64,000 nt of DNA from Phanerodontia chrysosporium. Its lineage: Eukaryota > Basidiomycota > Agaricomycetes > Polyporales > Phanerochaetaceae. The position numbers were made by a program, and so were the translations under genes. Each line of letters begins with the position of its first letter. Position 1 is the first letter of the stretch. Below, piece by piece: positions 41,939-53,824 of the stretch. Under the pieces are notes generated by a model. It had not been told where the DNA came from and ran no database searches. It saw only the letters and a list, made by a program, of their open reading frames with translations. The stretch covers positions 1 to 64,000 of the forward strand of contig MJGA01000048.1 of NCBI GenBank assembly GCA_001910725.1, given 5' to 3'.

Positions 41939-44842
41939 ATGCTCATCCCCATCGACCAGATCAACGGACAGACATTTGACTATGTGATCGTTGGTGCGTA
42001 CCTGCACAATTCAGTCCAACTTCACGCTGACATGGACTCGTTTAGGTGGTGGAGTATGATGTGCACACTGTAAACATAGCTCATCTATTGACCCGACCCC
42101 TACCGCAGACGGCCGGTCTTACTCTTGCTGCACGGCTCACAGAAGATCCCGCAGTCAATATACTTGTTCTAGAGGCGGGCCAGGCTAACATCGACGATGA
42201 GCAGCTGCGTACGTTGTGTTAGCATTCTCGCCGACTGACCGTACTCAATTGCAACCCGGATCCCTAGTGCGCGCGGTCAGTTACGGAGCGCACTTTGCGA
42301 ACCCTTGCTATGCCTGGCCGCACAAGACTGTATGTCGCCTCTCGCCTTGGTGTTTTCCGCATTCACCCCTCTATGCCGCAGACCAAGCAGGAGCACATCG
42401 GTGGGAGAACGACGGATTGGGCACGGTAAGGATCGACACAGAGCTTGTGTGAGCATTGAAGCTAACAGAGACGGTAGCGGCAAAGGCCTCGGAGGATCTT
42501 CCGCTGTAAACATGATGTGCTACACGATACCACCCGCACGCGACATCGACGGTGCGCCGCTTTACTCTACTCCTTGACAACATCGGCTTACGACGGCCCA
42601 GATTTCGAACGCCTCGGAAATCCTGGCTGGAACTGGGAGGAGCTCGAGCCGTACTTTCGCCGCGTTGAAGGGTTCGAATCCGTCCCCTCATCTGCTATCA
42701 TCTGGGCTTACGCATTGCCCAACGCAGCTTCATCGAACCCACGGATAACTATAAGAAACAGACTGGCATTGACACCACTGGTTGGAACGTCGGGCGGGAC
42801 GGTTGGTGTGCTGCTTTTCTGTCGGTTGGCTTACTTCATGTATCCCTTTCCCGCAGGGCCGCTTTGTATTTCGTTCCACGACAGAGTTTCTGAACTCGAA
42901 TCAGAAATTCAGAAGGTTTTTCGCAACTCCAAGTCGATCATGTTTAGTCGCTTACCACGCTTGCCGTAGACCTTTATCAACGCAGGTCTAGCTCCCGCCA
43001 AGCGTCCAGTGAGTATTGCCTTGCCTAGAGTGCCACCAAACTGTTCATATACCTCATCGTACAGCTCGAAGGCGACGTGAGTAGCCTCGTCAATGCACGG
43101 TCTATTCCTGTACTCAACTCTCGCAGCCCGCCGGTGTCACTTTCTTGCCCATCACCTACGACCGACGGCTCCACAAGCGATCGTACGCTACTAATGTACG
43201 CCTCTCGAGATCCCTGCTATATTTGCTTCGCTAAAAGGACAGCAGGCGTATTATCTCCCGCACAAGGATCGCCTAAACTACCGTGTCGCCGTCGGCGCAT
43301 ACGTCAATCGCGTGCTCGCAGAACAGGCGGCGACTGGAGTGTGGGTCGCTACGGGCGTCGAGTTCACCGACATTGCCACAGGCAGATCCAACACTGCGCT
43401 CGCCAGGAAGGAGGTCATACTCTGCGCAGGGTACGTTCGCGCGTTTCCATGCAGCGGCGCATGTGCTCAGGCGCTGCGGCAGGACACTCAAGACGCCGCA
43501 GGTCCTCGAGCTCTCGGGGTTCGGCCGCCCCGACGTGCTGCAGAAGCTCGGCGTGCCGGTCAAAGAGGCGCTCTTCGGCGTAGGCGAGAATCTCCCGGAC
43601 CATTTCTACGTGGCCCTCAGCTGGGGTGCGTGCCTACGGCGAGCGAGCGCCCACAACGAGCTGACGGGCTGTGACAGAGCTGAAGGAAGATGTCCCGTAC
43701 GACACGCTCGACGTACTCAGCAATCCTGCGGTCGCTGCGCTGCACGCCGAACTGCAGTACGTCCCGTGATTTGCGCGTGTCTGCCTGGCTCTTGGTGACT
43801 TGGCATCAGTGCGGTTGGGGAAGGCCTCCACACAACTGGTGTCACTGGCTTCGCATGGGCGACGCCGACGTCCTTTCTGCCCCAAGACAAACAACACGAG
43901 CTTCGTGAGCGGTTACGAGCAGCGATTGACGCGGTGGACGAGAGAGCGAACCCAGGACTGAAGCCTCAGCTCGAGATCACGCTTGAGCGGTTCGACACGA
44001 GCCCTGGTTGCGAGTTCATTAGCAACCTAGTGATGCTAAGCGGGCCAAGTAAGTCTCATCGATGCTTCTTTTCTTTCCGGACTGTATTGACCATTGGCCT
44101 GCCCGCAGACCCGCCCCAGCCCGGCAAGCGCTATGTGAGCATTGTCGCCACAATGAACCATGGCCTGTCCCGCGGGAGCGTCGTGAGTGTCCTCTACTCA
44201 GCGATCCGTTTGGACCATTCGTTCTGACCACATGCGTCCAATAGCACTGCGCCTCTGCTGATCCGCAGCAGGAGCCAGATATCGATGCACGGTATTACGA
44301 GCAGGATGTCGGTCAGTGCCGTCAACATCTTCTTCAGCCCAGTAAAGCCTGAAGCGTCGCGGCAGACCTAGCTCTCCACGTCGAAGCCGTCAAGTTCGCC
44401 CGCAAGGTCGCAAGCACGCCGCCGATGCGAAACTTTCTCGCGCGCGAGCACAACCCGGGCCCAGAGGTGCAGACTGACGAGCAGCTGCGCGGTGCGTGTC
44501 TGCGATCCAGAATTTTGTGCGAGTGGCCGGCGTGCTGACGGCGTCCCGGCAGACTGGGTGAAGCTGACGATGGGCTCGACATGGCACACCGCCTCGTCAT
44601 GCTCAATGCTGCCCAGGGCACTGAACGGCGTCGTCGACCCGACACTCAGGGTGTACGGCACCGAGAACCTGCGCGTCGTCGATCTTTCCGTCGTGCCGCT
44701 CCACTTTGCGGCCCACACCCAGGCCACGGTGTACGCTATTGCAGAAAAGGGTAGGCGTCTTTCCGAGGAATATGCATTATTATGGACGCTGATGTAGTGC
44801 CAAACAGCGGCGGACATTATCAAGTCAGCAGCGGCGGCGTAG
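41939..44842 (+). CDS. GMC oxidoreductase, aryl-alcohol-oxidase-like, copy B, about 21 exons
   Basis: All exon joins I traced stay in frame. It starts MLIPIDQINGQTFDYVIV; an 8-nt exon GTGGTGGA (42046-42053) completes GGGTAGLTLAARLTEDPA, the FAD dinucleotide motif, followed by VNILVLEAGQANIDDEQL. Downstream are YGAHFANPCYAWPHKT, GKGLGGSSAVNMMCYT, FERLGNPGWNWEELEPYF, TFINAGLAPAKRP, a 12-nt exon LEGD, YVNRVLAEQAATGVWVATG, LCAGTLKTPQVLELSGFGRP and GVGENLPDHFYVALSWG. The active-site pair is His in TWHTASSCSMLPR (codon 44585-44587) and His in FAAHTQATVYAIAE (44714-44716), the His/His arrangement of aryl-alcohol oxidases. It ends AADIIKSAAAA. I see no clear secretion signal, so the location is uncertain. 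H2O2 supply for wood decay is a family-based inference. Confidence 0.88.
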
Positions 44843-45456
44843 GAGAGGAGGGAACGTCTGTCCAGGCCGTACTGAGTCAGGATTCTTGGACAGAGCTTGC
44901 CCCCCCCCCCCCCCCCCCCCCCCCCCTCCCCCAAATGGGTACCCATCTCCCTGATAAACGGCTACACGCCGTCCTGGACCTTGCCGTCGAAGTAAATTTA
45001 TTCTAGGTTACGCCTTGTGTGCCTAAACGAGCCAGGAAGAACCCATGATCATACACAGAACTCATTATCGGCTCGGCAGCTTAGGTGCAGCTACAACGGT
45101 ATGACCTGTATAAAGCAGCATCCCCTTCTCTATCCAACGTCTGCTCTGCACGGAGTCGTCGAACATGCAGAGAGCGCGGCGAGACACAAGAAGGAACAGC
45201 TATATTGTATTGCATATATAGAATGACACAAATTGTGTTGGGGTCGGGAGAAAATGCGAGAAGCAAATAACTTAACCGTGGTACTATCGTGTAGGCTGGC
45301 ATTACGACCGGACATGTAAGTATAGCAAATAGAAAGACAAGACAATAACAAAACGATCCGAGATGAACAATGCAGAGGTCCGTTTGCGTGCGAGCGATCC
45401 AATGCAAATATTGACGAGAATCGACAGAAGCGGCGAAGGTTGCAGGTTCATGGCGT
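44843..45456. other. Spacer with a poly-C run
   Basis: Lies between the 3' end of GMC copy B and the 3' end of the decarboxylase gene. It includes 27 consecutive C at 44900-44926 followed by T and five C. No gene seen. Confidence 0.6.
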
Positions 45457-48400
45457 TCATGACGAAGGCGCGCGGCGGCTGCGCCCGATGCCCATGCCGA
45501 CGCGGACGAGGGTCTCGAGGCACGCGCGGCCGTTGACGAGCAGGTCCTCGTCCCACTCGACGACGCCCTTCTCAAAGAGCACGACGATGGTCGACCCGCC
45601 GAACGCGAAGTAGCCAAACTCCTGGCCGCGGCTGACGTGGTCGCCCTCGTTCACGGTCGTCTTGATGCTCCCGACCATCATCGCGCCGATACAGACGGCC
45701 ATGACGCGGCCAAACTGCGCGCTGTCGATCGGCACTATCTTGCGCGCGTTCTCGCCGTAGACGTCGAGTGCCGTCCGGATAGCTTGGGGCTGAAAGAGAG
45801 TGTGTCAGGCCTGGTTTGTGCCCACGATCTATCGAGAAACGCTTACGTTGACAGTGTAGTACTCGCCAGCGATGTAGGTCATCGGGCCGATGACCCCATC
45901 GACGGGCGAGTGGAAACGGTGATAATCTTGTGGTGCGAGGCGGAAGATGCACACGGCCCCGCCCACGTAGCGCTCAGCCTCTTCAGCGTACGCCGGGCCA
46001 AGCAGACGCTGCACCGAGAATTCGCGGCCTTTAATCCAGAGCCTGGTCGCCTCGCTGACTGTCTCGAAGACCATGAGACGACAGTCGGCGCCGCTGACCA
46101 GTCGGTACGGGTTATCGGGTTCTTCAACCGGTCGGGCGCCAGGTTTGAGCTCGCGGTAGAAGAACTCATTGAAGGTCTCTGCAGGGGCCTAATCAGCATT
46201 GGGACACGATGAAAGGGAAGGCGAGCCACGCTCTGAACTCCTCGATGGGTTTCAGGATCTCGTCGACGTTGAGCTTGTGGAACTCGATGAATGGCAGGAT
46301 GTCGCGCGCAGACTCTGGCGAGTCGTACTTGATGCCCTGCTTGATCGACAGCGACTTCAAGAGGCGACGAGCGCGGGCGCCCTCCATGCGGCCCTTCCAG
46401 CCCTTGTAGAGGAGACGGATGCCAAGGCGCACGTACACCTGCATCTTCTCCTCCTCGAGCTGGCCAGTGATGCGGTTCTGCACGATGATGTTCGCCGAGT
46501 TCTACGACGCGCGTCAGCCAGCGGCAGACGAGACAAACGCAGCATCAGCACGTACCGCACCAAGCCGGTAGTCTCCGCTCGAGACCTTCGAAATGACCTT
46601 CGTGTACCACTTGCGCTGCGCCTGACTCGCGGTCACAAAATTGCCGACGACGATCCGGTCGACGCGCGCCCAGTCCTGGCTTGCGCACACCGCGAGGTGC
46701 GTCACGATGTCGACCTCCGCCTTCGCGTTCATGCGCGGGCGGTGGCACAGCGGGCAGCTCTTGACGTTGATGACGCGCTCGAGCGACATGTCCGACGCCG
46801 GCGAGCTCGAGCCAGAGCCAGAGCCCGAGCCCGACGAGTCTTCGGCGTCCGACGACGCCGTCGAGACCTGCCGCTCGAAGCCGCCCTGCGGCGACGCCGT
46901 GCGGGGTGCCACCGCGGCCTCGTGCAGGGGCTGCTGCATCGGCTCGGTGGGCTGCGGGGCGGGCTGCGCCGGCTTGCGCAGCGGCTCGGGGTCCGGCGCG
47001 GGGATGTTCTGCGGCGGCCCTGAAAAGTCAAGCTTGTCGAGATTGAGGTTAAACTGCGTCTCGTTCCCGCCAAGGACGTTCGGCGTGACAGGAGCGCTGG
47101 TGTCCAGCGACGCGTCGTCCATGTCGATGCGCTTCTTCTCCGAGGGCGGCCGGCAGAGCTCGGTCTCGAGACACTGGATGGCCTCGTTGATGGTGAGCAC
47201 CTCGTCGGTTCTCTTCCCGAACCGTGTGAAGAAAGAGTCAACGGTCTGCCGGCTGAGGGTGGAGCCGAGCGAGTCGAGCATCGACGTGAGCTCGAGCCGC
47301 GAGATCGTGCCACTGTCATCTGTGTCGTACTGCTTGAGGTACTGCCGCCAGAAACGCTGCCGGAGAGCATCGTAAGGCTGGTACTTTGCGCGGACCCTCA
47401 GCTCTGGATGGTGTTTGGCCTCCCACGGCGACGACTTCTCGGTGTGGAGTGGAAAGACGAACTCTTGCATCGAGTCCTGCGTGCCGTCGTTGTTCTCGGG
47501 ATACAGCCCCGTCTTCTCATCCTTCTTGGGCGCGTTGGCGAGGAGCTCCGAGACAGAGAAGCTGGCGTCGCCGACGTGGTCGTTTGATGACAGCTTGTCC
47601 CAGTCGAGGACGGCCATGTGGATCTGGAAGGCGCTTTCGTAGCGCCGGACGTGGAACAGCAGCTTCTCGTCCCAAGTAGGGTTGAGCGAGTGCCGGATGA
47701 CCCGCGTACGGAAGACCTTTTTGCCGAAAGAGACGACGACGAACGGGTCCATGTCCCAGCCAGTGCGCGTCACTGCATAGTGTGAGCGCGCAATACATTA
47801 GGGTGCGGGTGCACACGTACTGTTCTTCAGTTTCGGCAAGTCGGTTGCACCCTGAATCTCCAGCAGCACGATCCCGATGATGTCGTTGCTCGCAGAAAAG
47901 TTGAAATCCCTGTTCTTCTGGCCCCATGACTTGCGGAAGCGCGCTTTGCCTGCTGCGCTCGGGCGTGCCGGCACAGGAGGCGGAGTGAGTGGAGGCGTCG
48001 CAGACCCGCTGGGCAGGTTAGGCGTCGACGGAGAACCCGGGAGCGCAGATGCGAGCATGGTTGAGTCGAACGACGACGACCGCTTGCTGTTCGGCCGGCG
48101 CAGATTGAACTTCTTGGTGAAGGACGGCGACCGCGCCTTGATCGACGCTGGCACCGGTGTCTTGACCGCGGACGAGGCGGTCGGTGTCATCTGCGAGTCG
48201 TCTAGCGTCGGACTGCGAGGGGCGAGGACGGAGTCGGAGACGGCGTGCGGTGCGGGGGCCGCCTCGCGCAGGCGGGACATGGCAACCTCCTCTTCGTCGT
48301 CAATGTCGGTCGAGGACTCGCCGTCGTCCGAGCTGAGCCCGTCGTCTTCGAACTCGGGACCGCCCTCGTGAGATCTGACAGTGCCGATGCCCTCGGTGGG

Positions 48401-49144
48401 GGGCGCGGAGACGAGACTCGGTCTCGAGAGCTTCACCAGGTCGGAGTAGATGTCGCCAAAGTCGCGCGGCGCGACAGCGTCTGGTGGTTGCACGAATCCG
48501 AGCTTCACTTCGATGGTACCTGTTGCATGAGTGGAGGTTCGAGTAGAGACCACGTTGAGCGTGAACGGCTAAGTCTCGGATAAGTGACAAACGTGAAGAT
48601 TTTCACGGAGGACGTTACCTTGTTGTTGGGGTCGTCAAAGTCGTATGCATTGTCGTTACGGAACCAATCGTCGAGGGGTATTGCAACTTCTCCGAGGTAA
48701 TCCTTCCTGAGCACATCCTTGTCCCAAATCACAAGTTCTACAACTCCTAGCTTGTCCGCGAGTGAGAGGTATAGAGGAAAGTCGAACGTGGCTTCCTTTG
48801 GGGAATACGTGGGGTTGACGTTCCGTTTCGCAACTGGCGTCTGCTGCTTGTGACTCAGGACCGAGACGACCACGAACCTATGGGGATGGTCAGTCGCAGG
48901 CGGGTGAGGGGGAGCGTTTGGAGCACGCACGGGTCGCTGGCGCCGTTCCTGTCCTTTGCCAGCAGATCCTTGCAGCCAAGCACCTGCACGCGCAATATGA
49001 CGACTGGGCTCTCTCCCACGAGCGGCGAGAAAGTGTTCCTGCCACCCCTCGACCGGTAGAGAGGCTCGATACGCGCACAGGGAGACGAGCGGCGGTCTTG
49101 AGTGCCTTGCCGAGCTTGAGAGCCTTGGGTGGAGCCCGCACCAT
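45457..49144 (-). CDS. Phosphatidylserine decarboxylase, Psd2 type with two C2 domains and EF-hand
   Basis: The enzyme converts phosphatidylserine to phosphatidylethanolamine through a pyruvoyl group made by self-cleavage; Psd2-type enzymes act in Golgi/endosome membranes. The first C2 region has [37 protein letters not shown] and [16 protein letters not shown]. The second has [47 protein letters not shown] and [14 protein letters not shown]. An EF-hand loop reads [13 protein letters not shown] Cys/His group ([20 protein letters not shown]) may bind zinc. The catalytic domain includes [28 protein letters not shown] and the cleavage motif GGST in [13 protein letters not shown]. Introns are short GT-AG. 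The first exon ([22 protein letters not shown]) is out of frame with the clear C2 sequence that follows, so its join is unresolved. Confidence 0.88.
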
Positions 49145-50267
49145 TATAACGAGGTAAAGAGTAGTTCAGACAGCGTGAAAGACGACGAGAGAGACAAGAG
49201 ACGGGGCGAGAGACTGGGACGGGAAGGAGTGGTGGTTGTGAACAGGCGAACGCACGCCGGAATCAACGTCAGTACTGGCCATGCCAATATCATGCTTACG
49301 TAACGCGCGCAGGCGGTGATGTCCTCCAGACACTGCCACCCATCTCCTGATATCTGTCTCACAGCTAGAATTTCCATACCAGTCATTCTTTGCGAATTCG
49401 TAGCCTGGTATTGAACTGGGTGGCTGTTCGACTGCTCACAGTACATCCAAGTCAGATTTCGCACCACGGCCGCGTGCGGGGAAATGCTCAACGTCCAGCA
49501 TGAATTTCGACCTCAAGCCTCAGGCATCACTTGTTCTGCTGCGACACATCTCTCAAACACTTGTGGGATCCCCAGGCACCCACTGTCGCTCGGCTCGCGC
49601 GACCGAGAGTGAGAGGGATCTGCGTCCGAGCGCGTAGCGCCGTAGCCCCGCTCGCCGAGTCCACAAGCCTGTGCTGCCCAGCCACTTTCTAAGGCTGTGC
49701 ATGGAGAGAAAACCAAGAGAAGATGTCATAGGTTATACTCGGCGATTACTTAGCTGTCTTTACTCTGACGGCCTGGGGATCGCAGGTCTGGATCGCAGAC
49801 ACGTACACATAGCATGCAACTAAATTTGCAGCGGATCAAGCACAGAATAACCCCTTGAACATGATCACCCAAACGCCTTCTAGATTACCTTGTCGCTGTT
49901 AGGAACGACCGGAGGTCGCAACAAGCATCGCAGCAGGCAGGTCGACGGCGGGTCTCCCGTCCAAGCCCCATGACAATGACATGGAGCAGCCGCACACCTC
50001 TCAGAGCATACCAGCATTTTGATGCTGAAAACTAATGCTACCGCTGCAGGTTGGCTCGTCTGTGTCACGCTCAGACTGTCGTCCTCTAGAATTCGGGCAT
50101 GGATGATCACAGGTCTCGATACTTCAAGATGAGGACATGGTACTTGAACTCTGACAGTATCTACCACCGCAAAGGGTTGGGCTCGCCCTTGCAGAGACAG
50201 GATCTACGTACGAGACACCACGCCACGAGACGATACATCAGGAGCCCAGCTTCAAGCACAAGGCCAC
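49145..50267. other. Intergenic
   Basis: About 1.1 kb: promoter side of the decarboxylase gene and 3' flank of the next gene. No gene or repeat recognised. Confidence 0.5.
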
Positions 50268-51173
50268 TCAGAACTGGCGAAACCCCTCGCCACCGTTCTG
50301 CTGCTGGCGCATCTCCTCCTTCTGCTCCTCCGTGCTCCCGGTGTACGCGTCGCTGCCGTCGCCGCCATGCCACGTCCCCCATCCGTACGTCTCCGCAGCC
50401 CAGGCGACGACCGCGTCGAGCTCTGCAGCACTCACCCGCTCGAGGACCGCCCGCTCCTCCGTGCCCGCGCCCGCATCGTGCACGCAGCCCTTGGAGCGCG
50501 TCTTCAGGCGCTGCACGCGCGCGAGGAACGCGAACGCGACGTCCCTCGCCGCGCGGCGCGCGCCGCCGTCTGCGTCCCCGCGCGCGTCCTCCGGGTCCGC
50601 GGGAGACCCGCCAACGAGACCCGCCATGCCCGCCCAGAAGCGCACGAATGCGTCCTCGCCCGCGCGGTCCGTCTCCGCGTTCGCGCGGTCGCCCGTGCCG
50701 CCCGCCTCGGCGTACCACACGCGCGCGTTGTCGAAGTCGCCCTCGATGCGGTGCAGCACGCCGTGCAGGTGCTGGCCCGCGCGCGCGTTTTGCATGTGGC
50801 GCACGAGAAAGTGGGCCGGGTAGAGCGCGTGGTTGCGCAGGTGCAGCGCCGCTTCGAGCACCGGGTGCAACAAGAGCCCTGCGATGTCGGACTGCAGGGC
50901 GGGGTCGAGTCCGTCGCGGCAGATGGTCGCAGACGGAGGGTGGAAGAGCGGAGCGGGTAGCTGGGACAACTTCGCATAGATGGCCTTTGCCTGCTCTCCG
51001 GAGGCTACGGTGGAGGTCATGGTTAACGAGAGAGAAGTGGAGGTTTCATCCGCGCAAGTCGGTAGCAACTTTAGAGGAAGCGTCTGTGCAAGGCTGACAC
51101 GGACGGCTGATGGCTGCGTGGTGACGTCTTCACCGACACTTGGGGCCAACGCTCCTGCGGCTGACCACGCCAT
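50268..51173 (-). CDS. Unknown protein, 301 aa, single exon
   Basis: ATG-started frame; a second in-frame ATG at about 51021 (MTSTVASGEQAKAIYAKL) is an equally good start, and the first 51 residues may be upstream leader. The body is helical with LLLHPVLEAALHLRNHALY, FLVRHMQNARAGQHLHGVL, RIEGDFDNARVWYAEAGG and a C-terminal AELDAVVAWAAETYGWGTWHG. The His/Asn/Trp pattern looks conserved and resembles uncharacterised fungal proteins, but I cannot name a domain. The C-terminus is Gln/Glu-rich. Confidence 0.7.
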   Translation of the reverse strand: MAWSAAGALAPSVGEDVTTQPSAVRVSLAQTLPLKLLPTCADETSTSLSLTMTSTVASGEQAKAIYAKLSQLPAPLFHPPSATICRDGLDPALQSDIAGLLLHPVLEAALHLRNHALYPAHFLVRHMQNARAGQHLHGVLHRIEGDFDNARVWYAEAGGTGDRANAETDRAGEDAFVRFWAGMAGLVGGSPADPEDARGDADGGARRAARDVAFAFLARVQRLKTRSKGCVHDAGAGTEERAVLERVSAAELDAVVAWAAETYGWGTWHGGDGSDAYTGSTEEQKEEMRQQQNGGEGFRQF

Positions 51174-51358
51174 GTCCCAGCCGGTTGGTTCCTAAATGTG
51201 CCATCCAAGAAATCCATGCATTAGACTCAGAGTAAGTTACCGAACCAATGAGCGACGAGCGAGCGAAAAACAAATAGGAGATGCGTAACTATCCGAGAGC
51301 GTGCAGTGCAGAACGTGTGGGAGCAAGAAATGGGAAAAAGGGGGTACAGAGGGCAGCC

Positions 51359-53581
51359 CTAGCGCGACGCCGACCCGTTCCTGAGCGGACTGTGTACGCG
51401 AGGACTCGCTGGAGTCGACGCCGACGTCGCGATGGTGGTCATCGTAACGCCATTCGCGGCGCGCGTGGGTATCGCCGGGGGCTTGCGCCGGCGCGGCGGC
51501 GGTGCGGGCGCCGTCTTGCGCGGCTTCGGTAGTGGCGAGCTCGGAAGAGAGGACGGCAAAGGAGGCTCTGGGAGATCGAGCGGCTCGGGGCTCGTCGGAG
51601 AGAATGGCGAGGACACGATGCGGATTTCGGGTGCTTCTGCAGGTTCCGTCGTCAGCGGGGAGTCGTCGAGGATCGACGGCCGCCGTTCCGACGAGGGCAC
51701 CGTGGCGTCCACCGACCCGTGGCGGTCTCGCCGTCGCGATAGACTCGGCTCCACGGCGGTGGCATGCGCGAGGCGAGGCAGACTGGCAGTGCTGTCGTTA
51801 CTGCCGAGTCGCACAAAGTGCCTTTCTTTATCTTTCGATGCAGAGATTGTGGACGACAAGTCCTCGTGGCTCTTGCTCGACTTCAGTGTTGACTTGTTCT
51901 TCGCATTGCTGCTAGTATCTGATACAGCCAGCAAGGTATTACTGCCGCTGGCGTGGATGCCGCGCGATGCAGCGACAGCCGAGACCGAGTCGAGCCCAGG
52001 GCTCCGGAGCGAGTCCATGCTGCTGACACTCGTCGTGTCGCTGAAAGAAGACGCGTGTTTTGGCTTTGCCTTGCGGAACTGAACGCACCAGTCTCCTGAT
52101 AGACACCGGTGGACCAACCGCTTGGTTGTCGGGTTGATATCGCGAATATTCTCGTTTTCGATGAGTGATTCCAAGACATGTACGATTTGTGCACGCTTGT
52201 AGGGCATTGATCGAAGCTGAGTCTTTGTGAGAAGCGGGTGCAGCACTCGCAAATATGTATGTCGTAGCTGAAACAAGTCAGCATACAGGGGCCGGGGTGA
52301 GGCAGGGGGAGAGACTCACCGACTCGTTCTCTTCATCCAGGTTTAGTATCTCGCGCAAAAACACATCCACCAGCACACACAGGTCGTTGGTATAGAAGAA
52401 CTCGGCGCACCCCTTTGTCGTGAACAAGAGGTACAGCAGCTTGAGAATCAGAAGCTGCATCACCAGGTCTTCCGACGTCCGCCCTGTAAACGGTAAGACG
52501 CAGTCCCCAAAAGCGCATATAGCCACACACCTGCGCGATTCAGCATGAAGATAAGGTTCTCCCCAAACGTCATAGACGACCCAAGCCTCGCCATGAGTAT
52601 GCGCAGAACCCGATTCTGCTCTTCGGGCTTTGGATCCGGATGCGAGTCGGTCTTGGCGTGCCCCTGCGCATGCGCATGCGGCGGGAGCGAGGCGACCATG
52701 AATTGCTCGTTGAGCGCAACCTACTAGGCATACTCAATACGCATGGAGCCAGCGCAGCACGAGGCGGCGGGGGAACGCACAATGAGCTTAATGACAGCGT
52801 AGTTGAACGTCTCGTCTTGCTGCCCGCGCGTCTGCTCGACGAGCTCGAAGAGGTGCTCGATGAACTGGTCGTCGAACACGCGAAGGTCTTGCAGCGACAA
52901 CTTCTGGACGCGGCAGACCTCATAGAGAATACGCACAGACAACATGCGTAGTTTTGCTTCGATGGGTATCGCGAGTCCCTTGGCGGCAACGCTGCCGTCG
53001 TCGTCGAGCTCGCAGTCGATGTCAAGCGAGACGTGGTCCATGAGCAAGGGGATAATTGGCTGCCACCGTTTGTGTGACCGTAGGAACGCTGAAGTTCGTC
53101 TTCCATAGGCGAGAAGGACGTTGTACAGAATCAGCTGGCAATGCGGGTCCGTGCTCTGGGGGAGCGTCCTGTCAAGGGGCAGAAGGAAGCATAGAATGAG
53201 GGCTTACCTTTTGGGCATCGTCCAGCAAAAGGTCACACATCCGTGCCGAGTGAAAGGTGAACAACTCCGAGTTGAGCAGGAGATCGCAGGCGTGCTCGAG
53301 CTGGAGGGGCGTCTGGAGGTACTGTTCTGCACGTCGCTCGTCGTCAGTCGTACGCGGGGTTAGGGTGAGGCGCGCACCGTGGTAGCATCCACAGAACGAG
53401 ACGAAGCGTCGCAGCGCGGCGTCGAGCTGGTCTAGAGTCATGTCGCTCGGGAAGTGCAGCATATCCTCGAGCTCTGCGGGCCGCTCGTCAGCTTGTCCCC
53501 CGGCGCTGCGGGTCTGGGCGACGCACCGGACCAGAACTGTTGGGCATTCTCGATGATGTACACGATGCCATTGACGTCCAT
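51359..53581 (-). CDS. Ldb17/Dip1/SPIN90-type actin regulator, about six exons
   Basis: Members of this family activate Arp2/3 to make linear actin seeds at endocytic sites; yeast Ldb17 ends in Pro-rich motifs that bind SH3 domains. The start (ATG 53579-53581) gives MDVNGIVYIIENAQQFW. A 53-nt intron is followed by ELEDMLHFPSDMTLDQLDA and TPLQLEHACDLLLNSELF. Helical leucine-rich parts follow: CQLILYNVLLAYGRRTSAFL, KLRMLSVRILYEVCRVQKLS and RILMARLGSSMTFGENLIFM. The most diagnostic segment is FFYTNDLCVLVDVFLREILN then LRHTYLRVLHPLLTKTQLRS. The C-terminal 230 residues are Ser-rich and end in PPLPSSLPSSPLPKPRKTAP and PPPRRRKPPAIPTR, likely SH3 ligands. Exon borders are inferred from continuity and GT-AG sites. 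Confidence 0.82.
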
Positions 53582-53824
53582 CGTCGCCCTGCTCAACAAA
53601 GAGGAGCAGCAATGTCGCAGCGACGTGGTGGGTAGGAGGAAAGGATGAAATGTCAGGCTGATAGATTTAGCGCCCATACTCCATTTACACGAGGTCGTCC
53701 AGAAAAGGAAAAAGTTAATGTTCACTCAGGCACCCAGTTAGACTACAGATTGAAAGTGCTTCATGTGAATCAGAAGCAGGAAGGTCATACAAATGCATAT
53801 CAAAGCGTCATACAATGCGAGAGT

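Noticed and set aside
42670..42690. tRNA B-box-like GGTTCGAATCC
   Set aside because: It is the donor end of an intron in GMC copy B; no matching A box or cloverleaf is present.
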